Part shown: positions 37,686 through 50,377 of the stretch, piece after piece | Layout of the letters: each line of letters begins with the position of its first letter | How positions within the stretch are numbered: the stretch's first letter is position 1 | Source of the DNA: Dryas octopetala | Taxonomy: Eukaryota > Streptophyta > Magnoliopsida > Rosales > Rosaceae | DNA length: 64,000 nt | Assembly (NCBI GenBank): GCA_963921425.1 | Contig: OY992832.1 | Coordinates: forward strand, 7,750,001 to 7,814,000 | Reading direction: 5' to 3' | Program-made: the position numbers and the translations under genes | Notes under the pieces: model-generated | What the model was told of the DNA's origin: nothing | Seen by the model: only the letters and a program-made list of their open reading frames with translations | The model's database searches: none

Positions 37686-38935
37686 AGGGGGTGTGCGGCT
37701 GCTGAGGAGGAAAATGAGAAAAAAAATGCTGAAGTTAGGTTTTATAGTAAAACCCTAGCTGACGAATTTACAAAATTGCTCTTTAACTTAAAATACCCAA
37801 AACTTGATGGTTGTAGCTCCGTCTACGCGCTCGTACTCCCGAGCCCTATCCAACTAGATCAAAAGATCGTTTAAAATCTAAACATTTAATTTTGTCAAAA
37901 TAAAACCTTAAACCAATTTACAAAAGCATCTCTTTTTAAAACAAACAATTTTATAAATTCATAGGAAAATAATTTCAAAATTTTCTATAATAAGTATTTA
38001 GAGTTTTTTTTTTTTAATGGGAATGGGCTAGTGGTAGGGGTGTGATTTAGATTGGAAAATCCAAATTCGACTGATTTCAATTCGAAAATTTCCAATTTTG
38101 GAACGCTTGATTAAAATCTGAAAATGCCGAAATCCAAAAATTCAGAAAAAAATTGGATTGGAATTGGAATGTTTCTATAAATTCTGATCTGAAATTTTCC
38201 TAAGGCATTCTGATCCGATATTTCATAAATTATGCCAAATTTATTTGGTATTTATATTAAATATTTTATCATTTTTTAAGTTTTCTACTATATGTTTCAA
38301 TAATTTTTTATTTGTTTCAAACATACACATACATATATATTAAAAACAGATGACTAATTATAAACATATGTATATTATAAATATATGTGTATCATAATAA
38401 TATAAATTCTAACAAAACACTCACATTTTTGTACTTGTAATTACTTTTTTTTTTTAATCAGGGGTAATTAATTTAATCATTATCTGAAAGTTTCAAAAAT
38501 GTAATATTCCGAAAAAAATCTAAAAAATCAAAGAAATTTGAAAATTCCGAATTGGAATGAGATGTTGAAATTCCCAATGTAGATAAAACCCAATTTGAAA
38601 TCGCCGCCATCCTTCGTCGGACTCGCCGGAAATCGGCACTGAAAAGTCACGATTTCTAGAGTTTCGATCGGCCGGCCATGGTGATCGGGTGAATGATCGG
38701 AGGTCATCAGGTTAATCACCATGACGAGGAGAAGAAGATGGTGGTGGTATGACATCACGCCGTCGTCGAAATGGGCAAATTGTCCCGATCAAACCTATTG
38801 AAATTCAACCATCTTCTTTTGTTGTATTTTTTTGAAAATCAGATATCACCAAGTCGAAGAAGAGAATGAGACGATCAGTTTGAGGGTGGTGTCGCTGGCA
38901 AAGTCGCCGGACGACATTCTGCTCGAACCAGTTCG

Positions 38936-39002
<67 letters not shown>

Positions 39003-39501
39003 GGTTGAGAGGAAGTAAGAAAAATATCTGAAGTCTTGAAGTTGAAAGTAACCCTAGGATGAAAGTTACTAAATTACCCTTAAAACCCTGATACAGTTGA
39101 GTTGAAAAATGTCTCTCAAGGGTAGCTGGTGGCGTTTTCCAATCACCATTCTAAAATTAGTTTTAAACCTTAAGTGGCAAAGGATAATTAAGTCTCTTAC
39201 AAAAAAAAAAAAAAAAGGATAATTAAGACAACTTTTTAATCCCACATTTGCCTCTTTCAGTTGGAATTGTTGTGGGAAAGGAATAAATCTCCCACCAATT
39301 TTCAAGTTTGGTTGCTATTTTTGTGTAGCTACTTCTTAGTCAACTATTGTACAAATTAGTGGATCATAAAATAACTATTAACTCCACTAAATTTTTTTAA
39401 AACAACTAAAGTATTAATTGGTAACTCAAAAAAATGGCATTGGTCACTAATTTCAATTTAGTTTCAATTCAAGGTGGCTTTAAGCCATATTTGTTGCAGT
39501 G
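36361..39501. mobile_element. Non-autonomous CACTA element (3.1 kb)
   Basis: Bounded by 3-bp repeats GTA (36358-36360 and 39502-39504). The left end starts CACTACACCATTTGTTGC; the right end, inverted, starts CACTGCAACAAATATGGC, so the terminal repeats are imperfect. The paralogous site near 16053 is uninterrupted (caatcaagtaattg). The interior has no transposase but GC-rich pieces rich in cgccgg and gatcg (37280-37640 and 38590-38900) that look like captured host fragments, and (GA)n tracts at 37660-37685 and 38938-38998. Confidence 0.85.
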
Positions 39502-39663
39502 GTAATTGTTTTTGTTTACATCCAGGCACAACTGTACAAGGCTCATCCTTTTCTATTCATATTTAAATCAATTTTTGACTTCAGCTAGATATTAAAATAT
39601 TACTTAATCGAAACATTAGAATACATAACAACCAGGTATCAACTGTATTAATATAACGGAAAA

Positions 39664-40331
39664 AGTTTTTTGCATTAACTCCACCAAACTATACCACCCC
39701 AAAAAAATAATTTTACAATCAAGCACCCAAACTTTACAATATGTGACAATGTGACACTTACTGTGAATTTTTTTTTGTTAATTCAAAGGGTATTTTGGTC
39801 AATCCATATAATTAACATTTAAAAAAGTTATTTTTAATTCAAATTTAATTTAAGGAAAATTTATTTAGATATAACTTTTTTTTTTCTTTTCAAAAATAAT
39901 TTAGGGGCAAAATTATTTAGATAGAGCACCTTTTTAAAAAATCTAATTTAGAGGCGAATAATGTAGATGTAACAATTTTGTTTCATAAAAAACAGGAATA
40001 GTTTTTGTTTTTCTTCTTTTTATTTCTATTTAGTTGTTTGGAAATATAATTTAAAGGAAAAATTATTTAAATTAGACACTTTTAAAAAAAAAACAGGTTT
40101 ATGATTATAATAATATAGAAATACTTGTTAAAATGAATTTTATTTTTGTTATTGTGCTCAAGGACAAAATGAGAAGTTTGGGACAAAAATTTAAGATTTA
40201 ACTGAACATGTGGCTGTAGGTGCCACATTATCACATCTGATAAAATTTGGGCGGTTAATTGTAAAAAAAAGAAATTGGTGGTAAATCTACATATCCCCTA
40301 TAGTTTGGGTGCTATTAGTGCAAAAAAGCCT
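39664..40331. mobile_element. Mutator-type MITE, copy 2 (668 bp)
   Basis: Perfect 9-bp target repeat AACGGAAAA (39655-39663 and 40332-40340). Ends AGTTTTTTGCATTAACTCC and, inverted, AGGCTTTTTTGCACTAATAG. Same locus and orientation as 16217-16909, so the insertion predates the duplication. Confidence 0.85.
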
Positions 40332-40534
40332 AACGGAAAAGAAAATAAGTAACCTAACAGTGTTAGAATACTTCTCTATCTAATTTAATATACTATAATA
40401 ATTAGACTGAAAAAAACTATCTTGTATATTGAATTGGAAGACTTTGCAATTGTTGGATCGAGTAACTCAGTTGGAATGGATATAGAATTACTCCTATGCA
40501 CCCAAGTTGGATCATCTCTCCCCCTAATGAAGAA

Positions 40535-42872
40535 AAAAAAGCAAAAAAAAAAAATTTTGGTCCTATGTTTTATCCCAAAAAAAAATTTGGTCCTTGTAGT
40601 TTCAAAAGTCCGCATTTGGTCTTTGTGTTTTATATTATTTGTAATTTAAGAACATTTTATAACCAAAATAAAATTTTTTCTCAAATTAAAACTAATAAAC
40701 TCGTGAGTTTCATTAAAAAATGACAAAGAATCATGTATGTAACCAAGGAGTGTAATTTCGAAAATTTCGGCGAAATTTTCATTTTTGAAGAGCCCCGAAA
40801 TTTTATAACATACCCATTAATTTTCGATAATTTTTCGGCGAAATTTCGCTTAAATTTCGGCCGAAATTTCGAAGCTGCCACACGTGTATTTTTGTAAACT
40901 TTCGGCGAAATTTAAGGGAAATTTCGACGAAATTTGACGAAATTTCACCCAAATTTGGCGAAATTTCACCCAAATTTCGTCGAAATTTCGAACCCATCTG
41001 GCATTTTCAATATTTCCCAACCCTCCCAAGTGATTTATCTACACTTCCCAGCCCCCCCCGGCGACTTTTCTACATTTCTCAGCCCTCCTCCGGCGACTTC
41101 TCTGCATTTCCTAGCCCCCCTCCCGACCGGCTTCTCCCCGTGACCGAGATCGACGGCGAAAGAGACTGAGGTGACGGAGATGCAAGAAAGAGAGAGGGGA
41201 GAGAGAGAACTGAGAAACAAAGATGAGGAGGAGGGAGAGGGAGAGGGAGAGGGAGAGGGAGAGGGAGAGGGAGGGGGAGGGAGGGAGAGAGAGAGAGAGA
41301 GAGAGAGGAGCGGCGGCACAACAGGATGACTAGGGTTAAGATATACTCAAAAGCTTATAAGCTTATTCAAAGGCTTTAGCCTTTAGCTTTTTTATTTTGG
41401 GAAAGGCTTTAGCTGTAAGCCTTTAAGCGGGTGGGTTTTACTTTTTTTTGTCCATTAGCATATTGGGTATTAGTCTATTACTGTATTACTGTATTAGTAT
41501 TACAAATTGGTGGAACCAAGGAATTGTATAAATGCGCAACCACCCAAATATCTTTGGCTGGGGATGACCAAAAAATAAATATCTTTGTCTGGCTTTTAAG
41601 AGTTTTGGCACTGGCACCAATAAGTTAAAGTTACGAGAAGAACTTGGCATGCAAAAGCATTTAGTAGTGGGAGTGAAAAGTTGGAAACTTGGAATTAATG
41701 TTGAGAGTTTCAGTTTTGCTCTGCTTTGTTCTTATTTCTTAATACTAAGATAATATAATAGCCTAATAGGTTTTATAATTTTTTAGAGTTCGGTATGAAA
41801 TATCCGGTATGAAAAATTTAATAATAAAAAATATATAAACTAAACAACTATATAAACATAATTATATAATTTTTGTACCAAAAAAAACATAATTACATAA
41901 TTTATGGGTATTAACTAATTTAATTAAAAACTTTGTACTAAAACTATATACATTACATATTTCAATATGTTTTTTTGTCAGACATTAGGGTATTAAAAAT
42001 GTAATAAAACCTAATTAAAAGTTTAAAACAATATAAACTATAATATGGTTTTTTTTTTTTATAGAAAAACTATAATATGGGTTTAGTAATTTTATATAAG
42101 TTTATAAACTAAATATCACTATGAAGTATTTAAGTTTATAATTTTATATAAGTTTGTAAGTATATAAGTTTAATATAATTTAGGGTTTAGGGAGTTGTTT
42201 ATTGTTGATGGTTTATGGTTTAGGAGATAGGGTTGAGTAAATTTAATAATATACGGTATAGGGTATATAGAGAGTATAGCCTTATAGGGTATATATATAG
42301 AGGGTATATCCTTACATGGTATAGGGTATATGGATGGCTATAGCCTTACATGATATATGGTATATAGTTTAGGGTTTAGGGTATGAAGTGTTATTTATAT
42401 AATTATTAATCAGTGACCCATTTTTCTAATAGTATTTGCATCCAGCGCGCATTATATTCACCTTATATCATATGAAACCTACTATATAATTTGGTTTCTT
42501 CAATATTTTTTATCTATGTAGTAGATAATATGTTAAATAAACATATGGTCAAGTTTTATTCAAAATTTCCGTATTTTGATAGTAATTTCCGTCGTTTTTG
42601 TCTAATTTTATCGAAATCGAAATTTTAATCGAAATTTCCGCGAAAATTTCCGTCGAAATTTCCATCGAAAATTTCCTCGAAATCGAAATTACACTCCTTG
42701 TATGTAACATTCAATTTGATTTTTAAACAAAAATTGAAATTTTGAGTTTGTTAATATTGTTCTCATATTGCAAAAACATAAAATATAGGGATTAAAGGTA
42801 AAGTTTTGAAACTACAAAGACTAAATATGTTTTCGGAGTAAAATACAAAGACTAAAAATATTTTTTCCGAAA
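40535..42872. mobile_element. Inverted-repeat MITE, copy 2, split by a hAT element
   Basis: Left arm from about 40535 (ttttggtcctatgttttatc) and right arm 42709-42872 (aagactaaaaatattttttcc) correspond to the two arms of the MITE at 17955-18310. The hAT element 40744-42700 lies between them. Confidence 0.6.
40744..42700. mobile_element. Non-autonomous hAT-type element (1957 bp)
   Basis: Perfect 8-bp target repeat TATGTAAC (40736-40743 and 42701-42708). Terminal inverted repeats CAAGGAGTGTAATTTCGA and its complement, with one or two mismatches. Subterminal regions are full of cgaaatttcg motifs. No transposase frame; the interior carries a GGGAGA-rich purine tract (41230-41310). The paralogous site (near 18148) has a single tatgtaac. 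Confidence 0.9.
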
Positions 42873-43505
42873 AAAAAAAAAATTGAAAGCCTTTGAAAGC
42901 CATGCATATGCATTCAAGATTGATGACCTCTTCCTAATTAGATATAATTAAAACAAGGCCCAATTACAGCCCAACTGATTGATGACTCATCTCATTGAGC
43001 TGGATTTATAAAAACAAGGCCCAATCTCAATCTTTCCATTAGGAAGGTCAGGCTAGCCCAATAGGCCCACGGTGAACAAGAAGGAAACCATCAACGGTCA
43101 ACCGACCTCCAATCCTACCCTCAATTTCGGTAAATGGCAAATGGCAATACTGAATTTCATTAAAGTGCATAAATTTGAATCCTTCAATAGACTTGGGCAA
43201 ATGGCAATACTGAAGTCTAAACGTGAACTTGGTGAGTTGAAGTTAAGCATGAATGACTTCTTTTGTCATATTATATGCAACAAATTAAAGCCTTTAGAGT
43301 AGTACGTATTGCCTTACGTTGATACAGCTTCACACCCTTTGGCATTGCAATACAATTGAAACATTACACTATACTAACATATATATTTGCTAAAATACAT
43401 CACTAGACTGATCAAAATCAAATTGCAACAGATTAAATGCTGGTTTAGATTTCCTACAATACAATAAAACAGATAAATACTTGACCCTCGTAGCAAGTCA
43501 ATGAA

Positions 43506-46396
43506 TCATCGCCCATCATCATATGCCATTAACTGTTGGATTTGCATGCTGTCATACCCCCTAGTTGTACCAGTAGAACCACCATCACCTCCAACATTGA
43601 CAATGCAAGCCTTTGAATTAGTTGACCCAAGCAAGTATTCTACCTCTTCTCCACAGAAATCAGCTTGTCCCCCCCATGGATGCTTTGTCGTGATTCTGAT
43701 TCCCTCTAGCTCCATCGCCACTTCTTTCATGCCAGGCCTTTCCTCCCCTTTTACCCTTAAACATCTTTTTGCGAGATTGGCCACTTGTTCTACTGTCTCA
43801 ATATTTCCCTCATTCACTATGTTTTCATCAAGAATTTGAATCAAGCAATCCTCTTCCATTGAACGAACAAAGAAGTTCGCAAGGTTTCTCTCTGCCTCAG
43901 GCCTATCAAATGAAAGTGCCACTTTGCTTGTTAGTAGCTCCACAAGGACAACTCCAAAGCTGTAAACGTCACTTTTCTCTGTAAGAGTGTTGGACTGAAG
44001 ATATTCAGGATCTAAGTATCCGAGTGTCCCTTGCACCAAAGTTGATAGTTCATTTTGATCTGCAGGAATTAACCGTGAAGCTCCAAAGTCTGACACTTTT
44101 GCAGTGAAATTCTCATCTAATAGTATGTTTGTTACTTTCACATCTCGGTGTATGATTGGGATGGAAATGGAGGAGTGTAAGTATGCCAATGCTCCTGCAG
44201 TTTCTGATGCTATCTTCAACCGTAATTCCCATGAAAGTGATGATGATCCTTTGCCTTTTTTGTTATGGACATGCTCAAAAAGAGTGCCATGGGTGATGAA
44301 CTCGTAGACTAGTAAAGGCACCTCTGTCTCTAAACAACAGCCTAATAGCCTCACAACATTTCTATGGTTGATTTGTGAAAGAAGAATCACCTCATTAACA
44401 AATTGATCATTCTGAGTCGGGGCACCAATTTTGGACTTCTTTATAGCAACCACTTTGTTATCTGGTAATATTCCTTTGTAAACTGTTCCATAACCTCCTT
44501 CACCAAGGACTCTACTTTCATGGTAATTGTTTGTAGCCTTTTTAAGTTCTTCTGCAGCAAAGATTTTTGTTGTCTCCATAAAACCTCCTCGGCTAGCAAG
44601 TTGTTGTTTTAACAATAAGCCACCATTTTCTTTGAAGTACTTTTCTTTGAGTTTCATGAACTTTCTTTTCTTCAATCCCCCATATATCGATGAAATTCCA
44701 ACCAGTAAAACCAAGAAGCCTACACTGACACCTGCACATAATTGAAAAATCACTACTAAGTTTTATTTTACAATTTGCTTATGTATATTCTACTGGGGAT
44801 AGGATGTTAGAGATAGATTGTAAAAAAAATAGGCATATAGCGTATCAAAACATCTTGTTTTAGTTAACTAGCTTGTTATTTTTAACGCAAAGACTTTTTT
44901 GACAAAGTAATATATATTGAGAGCAAGTATGATTCTGTGTATCACAATGACACAATGAAAACATTTATCTATTTTATGCTAAGCTTGTTAAAAAGGCTAG
45001 TATTGAAAAACAGAGGAAACACGTATATATAGGTACCTAGGGGAAAACTTTTAAAATTGAAAGTCTAGTCAAAATATTGAAAAATGAACAATCCTTTTTC
45101 AGTAATTTGACCGGTCTAAAGAATTAGTCTAGTGTGCGAAAAATGGCTCAGGAAACTCTCGATTACCAAAAAAAAAAAACTAGCCTTTGACTGAAAATTA
45201 TTTTTCTTTAATTTTATTTTTTTAAAGATAAAACCTAGGTGAACTGTAGGTTAGATTTTTTTTTTTTTTTAATACAAAGGTAGCTCAAGTAAAATAAGTT
45301 TCGGTGCCAAATCCTCAAAAAGAAAAAGGTTTGGGTGCAAAACTATATGCTCAAAAGAAATTTAGGTTTTGGGTAGCCTAGTTGAAAGTCCATAGAATTT
45401 GTCCTCTCCACTCAAGTTTAATTCACATCCTCTAGAATAAAAAAATAAAAAAATTTAAGATAGCTATGATCATAAATAAGTGTTAATTAATATGTAAATA
45501 ATGCATACCCAATGAAATAATAAGCCGGATATTATTGTTGTCTTTGATGCACCTGGTTCCAATTTTAAAGTTTTTAAAATTAGGGTACTAAATTAAAAAT
45601 CAGTGTATAGTTGAGATACTTACGGATAATTTGCTCTTTATTATTTATTTATTTACTTTGTTCTACTTTTTGTTTTCAAAATCATGAATAACTATACATG
45701 TTCTGCTTTATTAATTTCTCAGGGGTTGATGTTTAATTAATTAGATATGATCATATATATAGGGAGCTTCAAAATAGTACATGGTTTGCCCTAATATATA
45801 TATATGTAAATAGCAAGGTAGTTGGCTGGTACATACCCAACGAAATCTCCAGAATGCGGTTCGTTGATGTCGGATTGTTTTTTATGCAATCCGTGTTGCC
45901 TTCTTTTCTGTATCCTTTAGGACATGAACAAGAGTAGTTTCCTGGTAAATTTTGGCACGTTCCATTATTGCAGGGATTGGGTATGCACTCATTAATATCT
46001 GAAAAGAAAGCAAAACCCATATATCACAGATCATAAGGTAAAATCCTCAATTTTGAAGTTTATTTTCGAGCTGCGCGCAACAACTAATATATTTATCATG
46101 TGTGTATGTGTATATTATATATAAATACACGAACAAAATTTTTTTTGATAAAACAATTTATTTGTTTGATCAAAGTTAGATAAGTAAATAATTTTCAATT
46201 TGATTAATTTTTTACAAGAATAATTTATAAATAAAAATCTGAAAAATAGACGGTTCAAATTATTAAAAAATTATATAAAAGTGAGGATCCTACATTTAGT
46301 GTTAAATGTAAGATCCTACCATAGAGCTCCCTTTAAGATATGCAACGTACATATGTAAATATTAAATAGGTGTGTGTGTGCACGCGCATATATGTG

Positions 46397-46468
<72 letters not shown>

Positions 46469-47417
46469 ATCAGAGACCTTGGCAACCATCAGGGAGGTAT
46501 GGGTTCCCTTCGTAGCCTGTCAAGCACTTGCAAAGGTGACCAGACGGACCACCAGTGACTGTTCGGTTGACACACTCGCTTTGACTTGCCTTGCACGAGG
46601 AATTGGTGCTATTTTGATCAGCTGCACCACATGGCTCATCCCCAATGGCCCAATTAACAACAACTGGAAGATAGCTTGTGCTTTTCAGTTGTTCAAAACT
46701 GGTATTGGGGGAGAAGGTGAAGTTGTCTTGATTCACAATGAAGGCGTAGCTGCATGGGTACGTGGAGAACCATGGACCTGTTCGATTGTCACTGTTATCC
46801 CACTCCATGGGACCCAAAACCACCGAAAAATTTTGCACTCCAGTAGGGATGTTAGTTTGGGAACAGCCAAAGCCAGAGCAAGAGTTGGTAAGTACTTTAC
46901 CAAGATCATTGTCGCATAAGGTCACGCTGTAGCCGGCTATGAACGGATCTTCGTCTGGGCCTGGGTTTGGGCGGTCGCCTCCAAAAATTGCTAAAGCGTT
47001 ACAGCCAATGGCAAAGAACTTGTTTTTGGTATCAGAAAGGGTGTAAAGAGGAGGCAGCTCAAGCGAGATGGACGGGTTAGTGCTGTTGTCTGGATTGCCC
47101 CGAGTGTCGTAACAGTCTGTGGCTACGTCCTGCTTTATTTGCAACTCACCCTCTTCAATGGAAAACTCAGCAATGCTTATGTCGTAATTCGTCCACTTTG
47201 CTGATGCCGGTTTGGTGGCTTCGTCACAAGTGATGCGAAATTCTGGTAGCAGGTAACAGCCATCACCTATGCCAAACGGATATGGAATTGTGAGATTACC
47301 GCATTGGCTCTTGCAGCCAGGCTTGGCTTGAGGCGCCGCGCCGGCTGCTTGAGCCCCTGCTGCTTTTGCAGCGGCTAATATCACAGCCACTGCAACCACC
47401 ATAGAGAGTTGCAGCAT
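43506..47417 (-). CDS. Wall-associated receptor kinase-like protein (gene D, intact, chimeric)
   Basis: Exons 47417-46478, 45998-45837 and 44731-43506 total 2328 nt (775 aa). The start chosen is the ATG aligned with the other genes ([19 protein letters not shown], a good signal peptide); an in-frame ATG at 47501 would add 28 residues. The ectodomain differs clearly from A and [21 protein letters not shown], an acidic Pro-rich insert ([14 protein letters not shown]), [15 protein letters not shown] and [17 protein letters not shown]; exon 2 starts [15 protein letters not shown]. The kinase exon is nearly identical to that of A, with all catalytic motifs ([25 protein letters not shown]). Intron 2 holds a relic of an A-type exon 2 (45481-45560). 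A (AT)n tract lies 13 bases inside intron 1. Likely a plasma-membrane sensor whose pectin-binding face differs from that of A. Confidence 0.92.
45481..45560 (-). pseudogene. Relic of an A-type EGF exon 2 inside intron 2 of gene D
   Basis: Matches 20781-20861 of gene A: the end of exon 2 coding [11 protein letters not shown], its splice donor and the first intron bases. It stops abruptly near 45560 (ggttcca/attttaaag). Its donor remains but the upstream half and acceptor are gone. Confidence 0.85.
46399..46464. repeat. (AT)n microsatellite in intron 1 of gene D
   Basis: About 32-33 uninterrupted AT dinucleotides. The tract ends 13 bases from the intron 1 donor of gene D (46477). Confidence 0.95.
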
Positions 47418-47960
47418 AATAATTAGTAAGAGGAAATCTAGAGCTAGTACTGTACTACAAATTTTGAATTCTATGTATTTGCTTGCTTGTGAGAAGTACA
47501 AGTGCTAGCCTGCATGGTCTTACAAAGTTATACTCTTATAGGGCCTAATGGCTCATGCATTCATATTTCGAGTTTTTTTTTTTTTTTTTGGTCTAATTCA
47601 TATTGAATTATTGATCCATGTGGAACAATAATGGAAGGAAGACTCAAGACTGGTATGCGTGTGAATTGGGTCTATTCATGGGGTAGTAGAGGGAAATTTC
47701 TTCCTCATCTTTACTCACTTGTCTGTTAATGTAATTTTCTCACTCCACGTTTTAGTCAAGATGCTGAGTCGATCACTTCACTAACATCATGCTTCACCAA
47801 AGCAAAAAAGTAACTACTTTCTACTGTTGCTACTCCAATATCAATTTTTAATTGGAAGCAAGATGAGAACTTTCTACTTTCAATATTCAGGAGCCTTTCT
47901 TTTTTTTTTTTTTTTTAATCTATTGTGGATCACAGATTGGATGACATCATGACGTAAGTT
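47418..47960. other. 5' flank of WAK gene D
   Basis: Upstream sequence of gene D with no coding frame. Retains WAK-unit promoter words such as gggaaatttcttcctcat and actcacttgtctgttaatgt. Poly(T) runs at 47573-47590 and near 47900. Confidence 0.5.
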
Positions 47961-48186
47961 TTGCTGAGCTCGCCTATAATGCATTATTGATTGATATTAT
48001 TGCAACTATTTGGAAAGAAACCAGAACCCATGATTATGAATTTTTGGGTCAACTTCGATTAGTAATTACGTCTTGCTGAGCTCGCCTATAATGCATTATT
48101 GATTGATATTATTGCAACTATTTGGAAAGAAACCAGAACCCATGATTATGAAGTTTTGGGTCAACTTCGATTAGTAATTTTTCTCA
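47961..48186. repeat. 112-bp direct tandem duplication
   Basis: Two almost identical copies, 47961-48072 and 48073-48186, starting ttgctgagctcgcctataat. Related single copies of its right part occur near 49215 and 55430. Confidence 0.85.
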
Positions 48187-49184
48187 AGATAGTCATGTTG
48201 TTAGATTGTAAATCAGACCATTGCTTAGATAGTCACTAAATCTAGCCCAACAGGGTGTTCAAAATTTAATCCAACACTCTTTTTTTTTTTTTTTTGCCAT
48301 GAATCCAATACTCTCAAACCGATGGATTTAATCCAATTTGCATGTGTTGGTCTGAATTGAATTGAAAGTTTGAAACTGAGGAACCTTTTGATGATTCTAT
48401 TCTCACTTTACAATCACTCGTCCTGTGTGATGGATACCTTTTATATGATGACTATTATTTAGTCATAAATAAATTAAGATAACATTCTGAAACATATGGT
48501 AGCAAATATAGTCTCACTAAACAACAATGTTGCTTGACCAATGACCATTATAGTAGCAGATGATTTAGTTTTCAATGTGTGACCCTACGTAATGTGAAAG
48601 CCAAGAATGTTTGGAATTATAAGGAAGACTTGGGGTCTTCTATTGTCAAGACTAACAATTGTATTTTGCCTTTAGGCTTCATGTGTTTTATTAAGCTAGT
48701 AAACATTAATTTAATCAGCATTTCAAGTCAAATTTGTTTACTTGTTTGTCCATATAAATTTGATGGAAGTACATAATTTAGTTCACGTATTTGTACCAAT
48801 CAATTAGAGCTCGTCTGATAATGTATTATAGAATGAAAAAATATATGAGACGATAGCATTACCACCTTAATATTTGGCTTTGGTCGGCTCATATATATCT
48901 CTCACTTGCCAAATGAGCCAAAATGAAGGAAAGAACATGTAGATTTTAATTAATAAAGTAAAATTCTAAATTCATAACATAATTAAGTATATAAGCACAA
49001 AAAACATACACATCTTAATTTCATCAAAAAGAAAAATATCACACAACATTTAAGACCCACATTACAGCAGTATGAATGCTCACATACTTTTATTTTAGGA
49101 GGCACACTCAGTCAAATGAAACAAATTAAGTAGAATATATTCAATATGTGATCCCTAGTAAGGGACAAGTGAACTAATTATCGG
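48187..49184. other. AT-rich spacer, no gene seen
   Basis: No convincing coding frame or transposon ends found. Poly(T) run near 48280-48295. Confidence 0.4.
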
Positions 49185-49920
49185 CCAGCATCATTAGGCT
49201 TTAATGTTTGAAAGAAACCAGAACCCATGATTATGAATATTTAGGTCTAACTTCGACAGTAATTTTCTCGCCAGATTGTCATGCTGTTAGATTGTAAATA
49301 AGGATCATTTTTTAATATGTATTCCTAATTCTCAATTTGATAGAATAGCATATAGATATTTTATAAGAGATGATTTAATTACTATGTATGCTCCTTTAAT
49401 TATTGTTCCATAAGAGTATGAGGGTTGGGTCATGGGCAGATCCGTGACTCCTCAAACGATCATATAGTTTTTGAGATCCGCCGTCTGGATCTAACTTTTA
49501 GGTCAAATTGGAACCCACTGTAAAAAAATGGAATTGACACCCACAAAATTTGTTTGTGAGTCTTTTTGATAATTCTAATCTATTTTGTGGGAGGAGGCTC
49601 TTAGTTCAAATATCATGGATGTTAATTGATTAATAAATAAAAAATTTCATAAGTGATGAATAAATTTGGAGTTGTGAGATCACCACAGTGGGTTAGGCAC
49701 GCAGTTAGGCTTGGCCAATTGAGGAAGGGATTGAGCTGCTGCTATTGTTATAGCAGCAGCTAATATTAACAAAGAGAGTTGCATGATAATTAGCATAATT
49801 CTCCCATGTAATTAAGGCCATGACAACCATGCACTTATATAATTCCTTCTATTGCATGTATTGGCTAATGTTTATGATCAAACGTAAAGTATGTGGTAGC
49901 TACTAGCAAGCAAGCCTATA
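49185..49920 (-). pseudogene. WAK unit remnant: spacer plus exon-1 scrap
   Basis: 49675-49790 codes only the signal peptide region and the first GUB_WAK bases (inverted complement of gttgtgagatcaccacagtg), followed by the array promoter words up to about 49918. There the sequence switches to intron 2 of unit E. The whole block matches 55430-56150. Non-functional. Confidence 0.75.
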
Positions 49921-50377
49921 TGTTTATGATCAATCGTTCTAAACTTGTTAAAAAGGTTAGTATTGAAAAGCAGAGGAAACACGTATACGTATAGTTAAAA
50001 GTATAAATTAATTTATACATTAATGTCTAGTCAAATGACTGAAAAAGAAACAAGCCTTGACTGAAAATTATATTTATCTTTTTTTTTTTTTAAAAGAAAA
50101 AACTTAGGAGAGCTGTAGGTTAGATTTTTTTTTTTTATTTATCCAAAGGTAGCTCAAGTACAATAAGTTTGGGTGCCAAACCCTCAAAAAAAAAAAAATA
50201 TTTGGGTGCATGAGAATATGTTTAAAAGAAATTTAGACTAGAGATAGCTTAATTGAAAGGGGTGTAGAATTTGCCCTCTGCATCCAAATTTGATTCCTCT
50301 TCTCCAGAATAAAAAAGAAAAAATAATTTAGGCTATGATCATAAATAAATGTTAATTAATATGTACATAATGCATAC

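Larger units (their letters stand above)
36061..43505. repeat. Duplicated 3' flank of WAK gene D (copy 2 of segmental duplication)
   Basis: Collinear with 15027-19214 once the nested elements are removed: 36061-36360 joins 39502-40743, then 42701-43505. The hAT element and plastid insert of copy 1 are absent, leaving clean empty sites. No gene is seen. Confidence 0.85.

Noticed and set aside
37530-37874. 114-codon + strand frame inside the CACTA element
   Set aside because: Largely (GA)n-encoded Arg/Glu repeats; no recognised domain. Treated as element interior.
41035-41321. Ser/Pro/Leu-rich minus-strand frames in the second hAT element
   Set aside because: Translation of a GGGAGA purine tract; simple repeat.
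43501-43839. Plus-strand open frames opposite the kinase exons (also 19210-19548, 25471-25890 and 57711-58049)
   Set aside because: They repeat at the same position in every unit and are the exact antisense of conserved kinase codons; no independent domain, codon pattern or start context supports them.
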